Source: Citrifermentans bemidjiense Bem
Lineage (GTDB): Bacteria > Desulfobacterota > Desulfuromonadia > Geobacterales > Geobacteraceae
Reading direction: 5' to 3'
Length of the DNA: 64,000 nt
Assembly (NCBI RefSeq): GCF_000020725.1
Contig: NC_011146.1
Span: forward strand, 2,169,501 to 2,233,500
In this document: positions 1 through 7,802 of the stretch, piece by piece
How the letters are laid out: the number at the start of each line of letters is the position of its first letter
How positions within the stretch are numbered: the first letter of the stretch is position 1
Program-made: the position numbers and the translations under genes
Notes under the pieces: generated by a model
Database searches by the model: none
What the model was told of the DNA's origin: nothing
Seen by the model: the letters and a program-made list of their open reading frames with translations, nothing else

Positions 1-504
1 GCCATCGGCGAGGTTGCCTTCACCGGCCTGCACGGCGCCAACCGGCTCGCCAGCAACTCCCTTCTGGAAGCGGCCGTCTACGCCGGGCGCGCCTTCCACC
101 ACGCCGTCGAAATCCTAAAGGGGGGGGGCTTTCCTTCCTACGCCATCCCCGAGTGGGACAGCGGCACCGCTACGAACTCCGACGAAATGGTCGTCGTCTC
201 GCAGAACTGGGACGAGATCAGGCGCTTCATGTCCAACTACGTGGGGATCGTGAGAAGCGACAAGAGGCTCGCGCGCGCCATGCACCGCATCGAGCTGATC
301 CAGGACGAGATCGAGGAGTACTACTGGAACTTCATCGTCACCTCGGACCTGATCGAGCTCAGAAACATCGCCACCGTCGCCCAGCTCATCGTCACCTGCG
401 CCCAGATGAGGAAGGAGTCGCGCGGGCTCAACTACAACATCGATTACCCGAACGTGGACGACGCCAACTGGAAGCGCGACACCTTCGTCAAGAAGCAGTT
501 CTGA
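1..504 (+). CDS. nadB: L-aspartate oxidase NadB, C-terminal part
   Basis: This is the last 167 residues of L-aspartate oxidase, the FAD enzyme that turns aspartate into iminoaspartate, the first step of NAD synthesis. The window opens inside the gene, in frame 1. Residues 8-23 of the fragment read [16 protein letters not shown], the conserved arginine-containing stretch near the flavin and substrate in NadB and related fumarate-reductase flavoproteins. The rest is the helical C-terminal domain. A run of nine G at 120-128 is in frame. Chorismate mutase begins 7 bases after the stop, so the two probably share a transcript. The family call is firm; the N-terminal FAD domain lies outside the window. 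Confidence 0.93.
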   Translation, partial: AIGEVAFTGLHGANRLASNSLLEAAVYAGRAFHHAVEILKGGGFPSYAIPEWDSGTATNSDEMVVVSQNWDEIRRFMSNYVGIVRSDKRLARAMHRIELIQDEIEEYYWNFIVTSDLIELRNIATVAQLIVTCAQMRKESRGLNYNIDYPNVDDANWKRDTFVKKQF

Positions 505-511
505 GGAAGAC

Positions 512-787
512 ATGACCATAGACGAGATCAGGCAAGAGATAGACCGGCTGGACAGTGAACTGCTGCGTATTTTCAACGAGCGGGCCTCTCTTGCCCTGAA
601 GATCGGTGAAATCAAGAAGGGTCTCGATCTGCCGGTCTACGACCCCGCGCGGGAAAAGCGGATCTTCACCAGGATGAGTGCTGAAAACAGCGGTCCCCTG
701 GACGACCAGGCCATCGTGCGGCTCTTCGAGAGGGTGGTCGACGAATCCCGCCGCCTGGAGCGGATCAACACCGCAGGGGATCACTGA
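512..787 (+). CDS. chorismate mutase, AroQ type, monofunctional
   Basis: A 91-residue all-helical chorismate mutase of the AroQ class, converting chorismate to prephenate for phenylalanine and tyrosine synthesis. The pattern IRQEIDRLD at residues 6-14, R24 and K35, and the DPAREKRI segment around 44-51 match the charged active-site positions of the family. There is no fused prephenate dehydratase or dehydrogenase, so this is a stand-alone mutase. It sits directly behind nadB and 17 bases ahead of a small DAHP-synthase-like domain gene, suggesting a small aromatic amino-acid unit. The start is ATG, with a GAGGAAG Shine-Dalgarno 4-5 bases upstream. Confidence 0.88.
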   Translation: MTIDEIRQEIDRLDSELLRIFNERASLALKIGEIKKGLDLPVYDPAREKRIFTRMSAENSGPLDDQAIVRLFERVVDESRRLERINTAGDH

Positions 788-804
788 GGCAACAGGAGGT
801 TCAA

Positions 805-1014
805 GTGCTTATAGTAATGCGCAAGACGGCCGACGAAGGGGCGCAGGACACCATAAAGGCGTACCTCATCGACCGCGGTTTCGACATACATCAATCCACC
901 GGCGCCAACCGCGTCATCATCGGCGTGATCGGCGACACGGAGAGCATACCGGAGGCGGAGATAGCGGCGTTCCCTGGCGTGCTGCAGGTGGTCCGTATCG
1001 CCAAGGAAGAGTGA
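805..1014 (+). CDS. free-standing DAHP-synthase ferredoxin-like domain protein
   Basis: A 69-residue protein starting at GTG behind an AGGAGG ribosome site. It begins MLIVMRKTADEGAQ and carries GANRVIIGVIGD in the middle, the pattern of the ferredoxin-like N-terminal domain found on type I-beta 3-deoxy-D-arabino-heptulosonate-7-phosphate (DAHP) synthases. There it regulates or helps assemble the enzyme in the first shikimate-pathway step. Here it stands alone, with no aldolase barrel behind it, directly after chorismate mutase. A regulatory role in aromatic amino-acid synthesis is inferred from this context. Its TGA overlaps the glnD ATG by one base, so the two are translationally coupled. 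Confidence 0.75.
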   Translation: MLIVMRKTADEGAQDTIKAYLIDRGFDIHQSTGANRVIIGVIGDTESIPEAEIAAFPGVLQVVRIAKEE

Positions 1015-3698
1015 TGCGCCTGAACATCAACGCATACCTCTCCGAGTCGCTCAAAGGCGACGGCAAGAGCTTCGAGGAGAAGCGCGGCGCCTACTTCGCG
1101 GCTGCGCGCGAGTTCCTGGAACACTTCAGGGAGGAGTCCAAGCGCGGGCATCGCGAGGGGGAGGACGGCATCTCAGTGGTGCAGTCGATCACGGCGATGA
1201 CCGACGCCCTGGTGGTCCGGCTTTTCACGGCGCTCTCCGACGACCTGCAGATGCATAAGACCGGGCAGCTTGCGCTGGTGGCGGTCGGGGGGTACGGCCG
1301 GCGCGAGCTGAACCCTTACTCAGACCTCGACCTGATGTTTCTCTACAGCGGCAAGGAGTCCAAGGTGGTGGAGGAGGCGGCCAACCGTCTGCTCTATTTC
1401 CTGTGGGACCTGCGCCTGGACGTCGGCTACTCGGTGCGCACCCTTTCTGACTGCGTCGAGATGGCGGGGGGGGACCTGACCGTCAAGACGGCGCTTCTGG
1501 ACGCGCGCCTTCTGACCGGGAGCGAGCAGCTCTACAACGACCTGAAGAAGCTGATGGTGACCCAGGTGCTCTCCAAGAGAAGCGACTCCTTCATCTCGGC
1601 GAAGCTCGACGAGCTCAAGAAGCGGCGCGAGAAGTACGGCTCCAGCGTCTATATCCTGGAACCCAACATCAAGGAAGGGGAGGGGTGCCTGCGCGACCTG
1701 CATACTGCGATGTGGGTGGCGAAGATCAAATACAAGGTGGACGAGCCGCGCGAGCTGGTGATCAAGGGGGTGCTTTCCGAGGAGGAGCTGGGGCTTTACT
1801 ACAGCTCGCTCAACTACCTCTGGCGCATCAGAAACGAGCTCCACTACTTGGCCGGCAGGAAGAACGACCAGCTTACCTTCGATGCGCAGACCTCCATCGC
1901 CCGTTTCTTCGGCTATGAAGACAGCGGCAAGACCCTGGCGGTCGAGCAGTTCATGCAGGACTTCTACCTGCACGCCAACCGCGTCGAGCATTTCTCGTCT
2001 TTATTGATTACCAAGTGCACCCAGCGCGACGAAGGCAAGCGCAAGATCCTGGGATACTTCACCCGCAGGCCGGTAGGCGACGGCTGCTACGTGGTGAAGG
2101 GCGAGCTGGTGGTCCCCGACGAGTCGGTGATCGCCAAGGAGCCGGTCCGCCTGATGCGGATCTTCGAGCATGCCCAGAAGCAGGGGGTTACGCTGGCCCT
2201 TGGGACCAAGCGGCTGGTGCGGGACAATCTGGACCTGGTGAACGACAAGTTCCGCCGTTCCAAGGAGGCCGGCACCTCCTTCGTCAATATCCTGCAGTCC
2301 GAGAAGGGGCTTGCCGAGACCCTGCAGCAGATGCACCACCTGGGATTTTTGAACCGTTTCATCCCGGAGTTCGAGCGGATCTACTGCAAGGTGCAGCACG
2401 ACGCCTACCACATCTATACGGTCGATACCCACACGCTCTTCGCCGTCGAGGAGATCGTCAAGCTGTGTCGCGGCGACCACGCGGATACCCTGCCGCTTTT
2501 GACCCAGCTCGCCCGGGAAGTGGACAAGCGCTGGCTGCTGATACTGGCGGTGATGCTCCACGACATCGGGAAAGGTGGCGGGGGCGGCCACGCCGAGATC
2601 GGGGCCGAGCTCTCCAAGACCATCGCCAGGCGGCTGGGGCTTACCCGCGAGGACACCGAGAGGCTGCAGTTCCTGGTACGGCACCATCTGCTATTGGCCC
2701 ACATAGCCCAGCGGCGCGACCTGCACGACGAGAGGATGATCATCCAGTTTGCCCGCCAGATGGAGAAGAGCGAGAACCTGAAGATGCTTTATCTCCTCAC
2801 CTACGCGGACATCAAGGCGGTGGGGCCCGAGGTTTGGACCGAGTGGAAGGCGCTTCTCTTGCAGGAGCTCTACGATAAGGCGTTCCGGGTGCTGGAGCGC
2901 GGCGACTTCAAGCTGGAGGCCTCCGGAGACCGGGTGCGCCGGGTGAAAAAGACCGTCTTCGAACTTCTGGCCGACGACTACCCGGGCCAATTGGTCAAGG
3001 ACGAGCTGCAGGCGCTCTCCACCAGACATCTCCTTTCCTATTCCCCCGAGATCATCGCGGCGCACGTCCGGACGCTTTTGAGGCTCCCGAAGGAACAGAT
3101 GGTGGTCCAGCTCGCTCACGAGGTGGACAAGGGGTACACCAACTGCACCGTCTGCACCTACGACATTCCCGGTCTTTTCTCCATGATCACCGGTGTCGTT
3201 GCCGCCAACGGCATGAACATCCTCGGCGCCCAGATCCACACCAACACCAACGAGAAGGTGCTGGACATCCTCCAGGTCGGCTCCCCCCAGGGGTTCGTCA
3301 TCACCGAGGAGAGCCGCTGGACCCGTTTCCAGAACGATCTCAGGCAGGTGCTGGAAGGGAAGGTGAAGGTGAGCGCCCTGGTGGCGAAGAGGCACCGCCC
3401 GAGCATCCTGTCCGAGAAGGCCAAGCCGACCGTGCCGGCGCGGGTGGAGATCGACAACGAGGTTTCCTCCGACTACACGGTCATCGACATCTACGCCCAC
3501 GACAAGATCGGGCTTTTGTACGGCATCACCAGCACCCTGACCCGGCTCGGGCTCTACATCGGCGTCTCCAAGATCTCCACCAAGGTGGATCAGGTCGCCG
3601 ACGTCTTCTACGTGAAGGACATCTTCGGGCAGAAGATCATGAACCCCGGCAAGCTTGAGGAGATCCGCAAGGAGCTCCTCGACGCAGTCGACGGCTAG
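1014..3698 (+). CDS. glnD: bifunctional uridylyltransferase/uridylyl-removing enzyme GlnD
   Basis: GlnD senses glutamine and adds or removes UMP on the PII protein, the top of the nitrogen-assimilation cascade. The 894-residue length is typical. The nucleotidyltransferase motif GGYGRREL (about 92-99) with the DLD pair (104-106) gives the transferase site. The HD motif HDIGKGGGGGH near 516 gives the removing activity. Two ACT domains follow, roughly 705-780 and 815-890, which bind glutamine. The start at 1014 is chosen because it overlaps the preceding stop by one base and matches the family; the frame stays open upstream to 678 but that part overlaps chorismate mutase. The stop overlaps the xerD GTG by one base. 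Confidence 0.95.
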   Translation: MRLNINAYLSESLKGDGKSFEEKRGAYFAAAREFLEHFREESKRGHREGEDGISVVQSITAMTDALVVRLFTALSDDLQMHKTGQLALVAVGGYGRRELNPYSDLDLMFLYSGKESKVVEEAANRLLYFLWDLRLDVGYSVRTLSDCVEMAGGDLTVKTALLDARLLTGSEQLYNDLKKLMVTQVLSKRSDSFISAKLDELKKRREKYGSSVYILEPNIKEGEGCLRDLHTAMWVAKIKYKVDEPRELVIKGVLSEEELGLYYSSLNYLWRIRNELHYLAGRKNDQLTFDAQTSIARFFGYEDSGKTLAVEQFMQDFYLHANRVEHFSSLLITKCTQRDEGKRKILGYFTRRPVGDGCYVVKGELVVPDESVIAKEPVRLMRIFEHAQKQGVTLALGTKRLVRDNLDLVNDKFRRSKEAGTSFVNILQSEKGLAETLQQMHHLGFLNRFIPEFERIYCKVQHDAYHIYTVDTHTLFAVEEIVKLCRGDHADTLPLLTQLAREVDKRWLLILAVMLHDIGKGGGGGHAEIGAELSKTIARRLGLTREDTERLQFLVRHHLLLAHIAQRRDLHDERMIIQFARQMEKSENLKMLYLLTYADIKAVGPEVWTEWKALLLQELYDKAFRVLERGDFKLEASGDRVRRVKKTVFELLADDYPGQLVKDELQALSTRHLLSYSPEIIAAHVRTLLRLPKEQMVVQLAHEVDKGYTNCTVCTYDIPGLFSMITGVVAANGMNILGAQIHTNTNEKVLDILQVGSPQGFVITEESRWTRFQNDLRQVLEGKVKVSALVAKRHRPSILSEKAKPTVPARVEIDNEVSSDYTVIDIYAHDKIGLLYGITSTLTRLGLYIGVSKISTKVDQVADVFYVKDIFGQKIMNPGKLEEIRKELLDAVDG

Positions 3699-4576
3699 TG
3701 GACCGCTACCTCGATCTTTTTCTGAACTACCTCCTGGTGGAGAAGGGGGCGGCGGCGAACACGGTCTCCGCGTACAGCCGCGACCTGAACCGTTATCTCC
3801 TCTTTCTGGGCGAGCGGGAGCCGGACGGCATCCGCCCGAGCGACGTCACCGGATTCCTGGCCAAGCTGAAGGGGGAGGGGATAGCCCCCAGGAGCCGTGC
3901 CCGGGCTCTTTCCGCCCTGAGGATGCTGCATCGTTTCCTGCTGCGGGAGGGGTATAGCGAGCTGAACCCGACCGCCATCATAGAGGCCCCCAAAGGGGTG
4001 CGGAAGCTGCCGGCGGTCCTTTCCGGACGCGAGGTCGAGGCGCTTTTGAGCTCACCGCTCGACACCGGCGCCCAGGAGCTGCGGGACAAGGCGATGCTGG
4101 AGCTTTTATACGCCACCGGGCTGCGCGTCTCCGAACTGGTGGGGTTGAAGCTTAGCGAGGTGAACCTTTCCGCCGGCTATCTGATGACCATCGGCAAGGG
4201 GGACAAAGAGAGGCTGGTGCCGATGGGCGAGAGCGCCTGCCACGCCACCGGGGTCTATCTGCAGCAGGCGCGCGGCGAGCTGTTGAAGGAGAAGGCGAGT
4301 ACGCTTCTTTTTCTGAGCCGGCTGGGCGGGGGGATGAGTCGCCAGGCCTTTTGGAACATCATCAAGAAAAGGGCGTTGCAGGCCGGGGTGAGGACGAGCA
4401 TATCGCCGCACACCCTGCGTCACTCCTTTGCCACGCATCTTTTGGAGAACGGCGCCGATTTAAGGAGCGTGCAGATCATGTTGGGTCACGCCGACCTTTC
4501 CTCCACCCAGATCTACACCCACGTGACGCGAGAGAGGATGAAAAAGCTGCACGCCGATTTTCACCCCAGGGGATAG
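3698..4576 (+). CDS. xerD: tyrosine recombinase XerD (XerC/D family)
   Basis: A 292-residue site-specific tyrosine recombinase that resolves chromosome dimers at dif with its partner Xer protein and FtsK. It has an N-terminal SAM-like core-binding domain (1-95). The catalytic set is complete: R143 in TGLRVSEL, K167 in GKGDKER, H238 and R241 in HTLRHSF, H264 in LGHADLS and Y273 in TQIYTH. The GTG start overlaps the glnD stop by one base. XerD rather than XerC is the likelier label by overall look and size, but the two cannot be separated with certainty by eye. It is intact, unlike the recombinase fragment at 39.2 kb. Confidence 0.87.
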   Translation: MDRYLDLFLNYLLVEKGAAANTVSAYSRDLNRYLLFLGEREPDGIRPSDVTGFLAKLKGEGIAPRSRARALSALRMLHRFLLREGYSELNPTAIIEAPKGVRKLPAVLSGREVEALLSSPLDTGAQELRDKAMLELLYATGLRVSELVGLKLSEVNLSAGYLMTIGKGDKERLVPMGESACHATGVYLQQARGELLKEKASTLLFLSRLGGGMSRQAFWNIIKKRALQAGVRTSISPHTLRHSFATHLLENGADLRSVQIMLGHADLSSTQIYTHVTRERMKKLHADFHPRG

Positions 4577-4577
4577 T

Positions 4578-4622
4578 GTCCATGAGGTCCATGGGGTCCA
4601 TAGAGTCCATTGGGTCCACAAA
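4578..4622 (+). repeat. five tandem 9-bp GTCCATNNN repeats
   Basis: Directly after the xerD stop come five in-register 9-base units: GTCCATGAG, GTCCATGGG, GTCCATAGA, GTCCATTGG and GTCCACAAA. Only the last three bases vary freely. The array fills half of the 105-base gap before the phosphoglycerate mutase gene. No terminator or promoter is obvious in the remainder. Confidence 0.85.
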
Positions 4623-4681
4623 AGGGTAGGGTAAGACCAAAAGCAAACCACCAAACCAAAGCAGCAAAAAGGAAAGCCAAT

Positions 4682-5881
4682 ATGAAGTACGTAGTTCTTC
4701 TGGGCGACGGGATGTCGGACCAGGCTGTCGCCGCTCTCGACGGCAAGACGCCGCTGCAGGCGGCCAAGACCCCCAACATGGACTTCATGGCCAGACGCGG
4801 GAAGCTGGGGCTCGCCCACACGGTTCCCGAGGGGTACCCCCCCGGAAGCGACGTCGCCAACCTCTCCATGTTCGGCTACGACCCGGTTCAGTGCTACACC
4901 GGCCGTTCGCCGCTGGAAGCCGCCAGCATGGGAGTCGAGCTCGGCCCCGACGACGTCGCCTTCCGCGTCAACCTGGTGCACCTGGAAGCACGCGGCGGCA
5001 AGCTCATCATGGAAGACTACTCAGCCGGCCACATCACCACCGAAGACGGCCGCGAGCTGATCGAGGAGCTGCAGCGCCAGCTGGGGGACGAGGAATTCTC
5101 CTTCCACCCCGGGGTCAGCTACCGGCACCTGATGGTCTGGCACAACGGCAAGAGCCAGATCAAGGCGACCCCGCCGCACGACATCACCGGTCAGGACATC
5201 ATCTCCCACATGCCGTCCGGGGAGGGGAGCGACCGCCTCATCTACATCATGAACTCCGCGCAGATGATCTTTCACAACCACCCTCAGATGAAGCGGCGCT
5301 CCGCCAAGGGCGAGATCGCAGCCAACTCGATCTGGCTCTGGGGGCAGGGGAAGGCGCCGGCGATGGAGGAGTTCGGTCCCAAGTTCGGCCTCACCGGCGC
5401 CGTCATCTCCGCCGTCGACCTGATCAAGGGGATCGGCGTCTACGCCGGGCTCGACATCATCAACGTCCCCGGGGCCACCGGCTACCTCGATACCAACTTC
5501 GACGGCAAGGCCCAGGCCGCCATAGAGGCGCTCAAAGAGCGCGACTTCGTCTTCGTGCACGTGGAGGCACCCGACGAGGCCTCCCACTCGGGGAAGCTGG
5601 CCGACAAGATCAAGGCCATCGAACTCTTCGACGAGAAGGTGGTCGGCCCCGTGCTGGAAGGGGTGAAAAAGTACGGCGAGTACCGCATCCTCTGTGCGCC
5701 GGACCACCCTACGCCGATCGCGCTCATGACCCATACCTCCGACCCGGTCCCCTTCGTCATCTATGCCGGCGAAAAGGACGAGAAGCCGGAAGTGGCAGGG
5801 TACGACGAATCCTCCGCCGCCGCCACCAAGCTCAAGGTCGACCCCGGCTACAAGCTGATGGAACTCCTCCTGGGGCGCTAA
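4682..5881 (+). CDS. cofactor-independent phosphoglycerate mutase, archaeal/ApgM type
   Basis: A 399-residue alkaline-phosphatase-superfamily enzyme interconverting 2- and 3-phosphoglycerate in glycolysis and gluconeogenesis. It starts MKYVVLLGDGMSDQ, where the aspartate is a metal ligand. SDVANLSMFGYD holds the nucleophilic serine region. EAPDEASHSG and CAPDHPTPI carry further metal-binding Asp and His residues. The size and motifs match the ApgM branch, also annotated as phosphonopyruvate-decarboxylase-related, rather than the 510-residue GpmI. The ATG at 4682 is chosen over upstream in-frame starts because it begins the conserved core. The gene is followed by a GC-rich hairpin. Confidence 0.9.
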   Translation: MKYVVLLGDGMSDQAVAALDGKTPLQAAKTPNMDFMARRGKLGLAHTVPEGYPPGSDVANLSMFGYDPVQCYTGRSPLEAASMGVELGPDDVAFRVNLVHLEARGGKLIMEDYSAGHITTEDGRELIEELQRQLGDEEFSFHPGVSYRHLMVWHNGKSQIKATPPHDITGQDIISHMPSGEGSDRLIYIMNSAQMIFHNHPQMKRRSAKGEIAANSIWLWGQGKAPAMEEFGPKFGLTGAVISAVDLIKGIGVYAGLDIINVPGATGYLDTNFDGKAQAAIEALKERDFVFVHVEAPDEASHSGKLADKIKAIELFDEKVVGPVLEGVKKYGEYRILCAPDHPTPIALMTHTSDPVPFVIYAGEKDEKPEVAGYDESSAAATKLKVDPGYKLMELLLGR

Positions 5882-5907
5882 TCCCCGCCTTGCATCGCTT
5901 CCTTCAG

Positions 5908-5940
5908 GGCGCTCCCCCTCCATCCGGAGAGGGGAGCGCC
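5908..5940. terminator. GC-rich hairpin after phosphoglycerate mutase
   Basis: GGCGCTCCCC pairs with GGGGAGCGCC around a short internal segment. There is no clear T-run, so it may be a weak or Rho-assisted terminator or an mRNA-stabilising hairpin. Confidence 0.45.
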
Positions 5941-6000
5941 TAAAGTCGTACCTGTATACCACAAATATTAGTCGTACCCCTTCAACCCTCACATTAACCG

Positions 6001-6029
6001 TTGACAAGAAGACGCTATAGAGATTTAAT
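6001..6029 (+). promoter_or_regulatory. sigma-70 promoter for the aminotransferase
   Basis: TTGACA at 6001-6006, a 17-base spacer and TTTAAT at 6024-6029. This is a near-consensus promoter about 70 bases ahead of the start codon, placing the aminotransferase in its own transcription unit. Confidence 0.75.
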
Positions 6030-6100
6030 GGCGTGTCTTTGCCGCACCAGAGAGCGGAACTGCCCCCGGGCACTACCATATTAAGCTTCAGGAGGAATTA

Positions 6101-7405
6101 ATGAATCCATTGGCCGCGGAACTTAACGAGTCTCTAGCCCAGCACAGCCCCTATGTCCTGGAGATGCTGTCGGATCTCGGCAAGAATCTCTTCTTCCCCA
6201 AAGGTATCCTTACCCAGTCGGCTGAAGCCAAAGAGAAAGCCAACAAATTCAACGCCACCATCGGCATCGCCACCGAGAACGGCGGCCCGATGTTCCTCTC
6301 CTGCATCCAGGACAAGCTCACCGCTTTCGATCCCAAGGACATCTACCCGTACGCCCCGCCGGCAGGCAAGCCTGAGCTCCGCTCCCTGTGGCGTGAGAAG
6401 ATGCTGCGCGAGAACCCGAGCCAGGTAGGCAAGCATTTCAGCAACCCCATCGTCACCAACGCGCTCACCCACGGCCTCTCCATCGTCGCCGACATGTTCG
6501 TGGACAAAGGCGACCACCTGATCCTCCCCGACATGCTCTGGGGCAACTACAACCTGACCTTCGGCACCTGCTCCGGCGCCATCGTCAAGAAGCATCCGAC
6601 CTTCACCGCTAGCGGCGGCTACGACATCGACGCCTTCAAGGCCGTGCTGCAGAACTCCGCCGAGGAGAAAGGGAAGGTCGTCGTGCTCCTCAACTTCCCG
6701 AACAACCCGAGCGGTTATACCCCGACCCAGGCCGAGGGTGATGCCCTCGTGGCCGCCATCAAGGAAGTCGCCGACGGGGGCTGCAACGTGGTCGCCATCA
6801 CCGACGACGCCTACTTCGGCCTCTTCTACGAAGACAGCATGAAGGAGTCCTTGTTCGGCAAGCTCGCCAACCTCCATCCGCGCATCCTCGCCGTCAAGCT
6901 CGACGGCGCCACAAAGGAGGAGTTCGTCTGGGGCTTCCGCACCGGATTCATCACCTTCGCCGACGGCAACGACTACGAGAACGCACCGGTCATGAACGCC
7001 CTGGAGAAGAAGGCGATGGGCATCATCCGCGCCCGCATCTCCAACTGCCCGCACCCCTCCCAGACCTTCGTCGTCGAGGCGCTGCGCTCCCCGGACTTCC
7101 TCAAGCAGAAGGAGGAGAAGTTCCAGATCATGAAGGGTCGCGCGCTGAAGACCAAGGAAGTGCTCAATAGCGGCAAGTACGAGAAGGCGTGGGACTACTA
7201 TCCGTTCAACTCCGGCTACTTCATGTGCCTGAAGCTGAAGCACGTTGACGCCGAGAAACTCCGCGTGCACCTGTTGGAAAAATACGGCGTCGGCGCCATC
7301 TCCACCACCAAGACCGACCTCCGTATCGCCTTCTCCTGCATCGCTGAGAAGGACATCCCCGAGCTCTTCGACATCATCTACAAGGCGGCGCTCGACCTGG
7401 CCTAA
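6101..7405 (+). CDS. pyridoxal-phosphate aminotransferase, class I/II
   Basis: A 434-residue fold-type I PLP enzyme. Visible family marks are TNALTHGLSIVADMF (cofactor phosphate region), NFPNNPSGYTPT (the conserved Asn-Pro segment), AITDDAYFGLF (the Asp-x-x-Tyr that contacts the cofactor) and KLDGATKEEFVWGFR, whose lysine is the likely Schiff-base residue. The arginine in TTKTDLRIAFS near the end would bind the substrate carboxylate. The exact substrate cannot be read from the sequence; such genes are usually annotated as aspartate-aminotransferase-like. It has an AGGAGG ribosome site, a strong promoter and a clean terminator, so it is a monocistronic and probably well-expressed gene. Confidence 0.85.
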   Translation: MNPLAAELNESLAQHSPYVLEMLSDLGKNLFFPKGILTQSAEAKEKANKFNATIGIATENGGPMFLSCIQDKLTAFDPKDIYPYAPPAGKPELRSLWREKMLRENPSQVGKHFSNPIVTNALTHGLSIVADMFVDKGDHLILPDMLWGNYNLTFGTCSGAIVKKHPTFTASGGYDIDAFKAVLQNSAEEKGKVVVLLNFPNNPSGYTPTQAEGDALVAAIKEVADGGCNVVAITDDAYFGLFYEDSMKESLFGKLANLHPRILAVKLDGATKEEFVWGFRTGFITFADGNDYENAPVMNALEKKAMGIIRARISNCPHPSQTFVVEALRSPDFLKQKEEKFQIMKGRALKTKEVLNSGKYEKAWDYYPFNSGYFMCLKLKHVDAEKLRVHLLEKYGVGAISTTKTDLRIAFSCIAEKDIPELFDIIYKAALDLA

Positions 7406-7463
7406 AGCCGGTTCGGGTCCCGCAGGCGATTATCCTTAAACGGGAGAAATCGCTATAAACATG

Positions 7464-7499
7464 AAAGCCCCTGTCGCGTATGCGGCAGGGGCTTTTTTT
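7464..7499 (+). terminator. intrinsic terminator of the aminotransferase gene
   Basis: GCCCCTGTCGC, loop GTAT, then GCGGCAGGGGC followed by seven T. The stem has one G-U pair. Confidence 0.93.
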
Positions 7500-7619
7500 A
7501 TGCGGATTGCATCTTCGCCAACGTTGGATGTTGCACTCTCACCCTTTGGCAAAGACAAGGCTATTGCGTCCCCCCCTTTGCGAATGGGCATCGGAAAATA
7601 CCGGTGAAAGCCGCTCTTA

Positions 7620-7735
7620 GTTCCCCCTCCCCTTGCGGGAGGGGGGTAGGGGGTGGGGAAATGTGCCATTATTTCCGTACTTTGCAGCTTCACCCACCCC
7701 CCGTCCCCCTCCCGTCAAGGGAGGGGGGGACTCTT
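7620..7735. repeat. pair of GC-rich intergenic palindromes
   Basis: Two copies of a C5TCCC...GGGAGGGGG stem-loop: 7622-7658 with loop TTGC, and 7687-7731 with loop GTCAA, in a tail-to-tail gap between two converging genes. The same element recurs at 9.96-10.08, 12.80, 17.91, 28.15 and 29.41 kb. The rest of 7500-7802 shows no gene; long open frames across it are compositional. Confidence 0.75.
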
Positions 7736-7802
7736 CTCCACGGAATCCCAGGATGAACCTTTGCGAAGGGGAGACTGGGGGGGGTGGACTCAGCCTCTTA
7801 CT

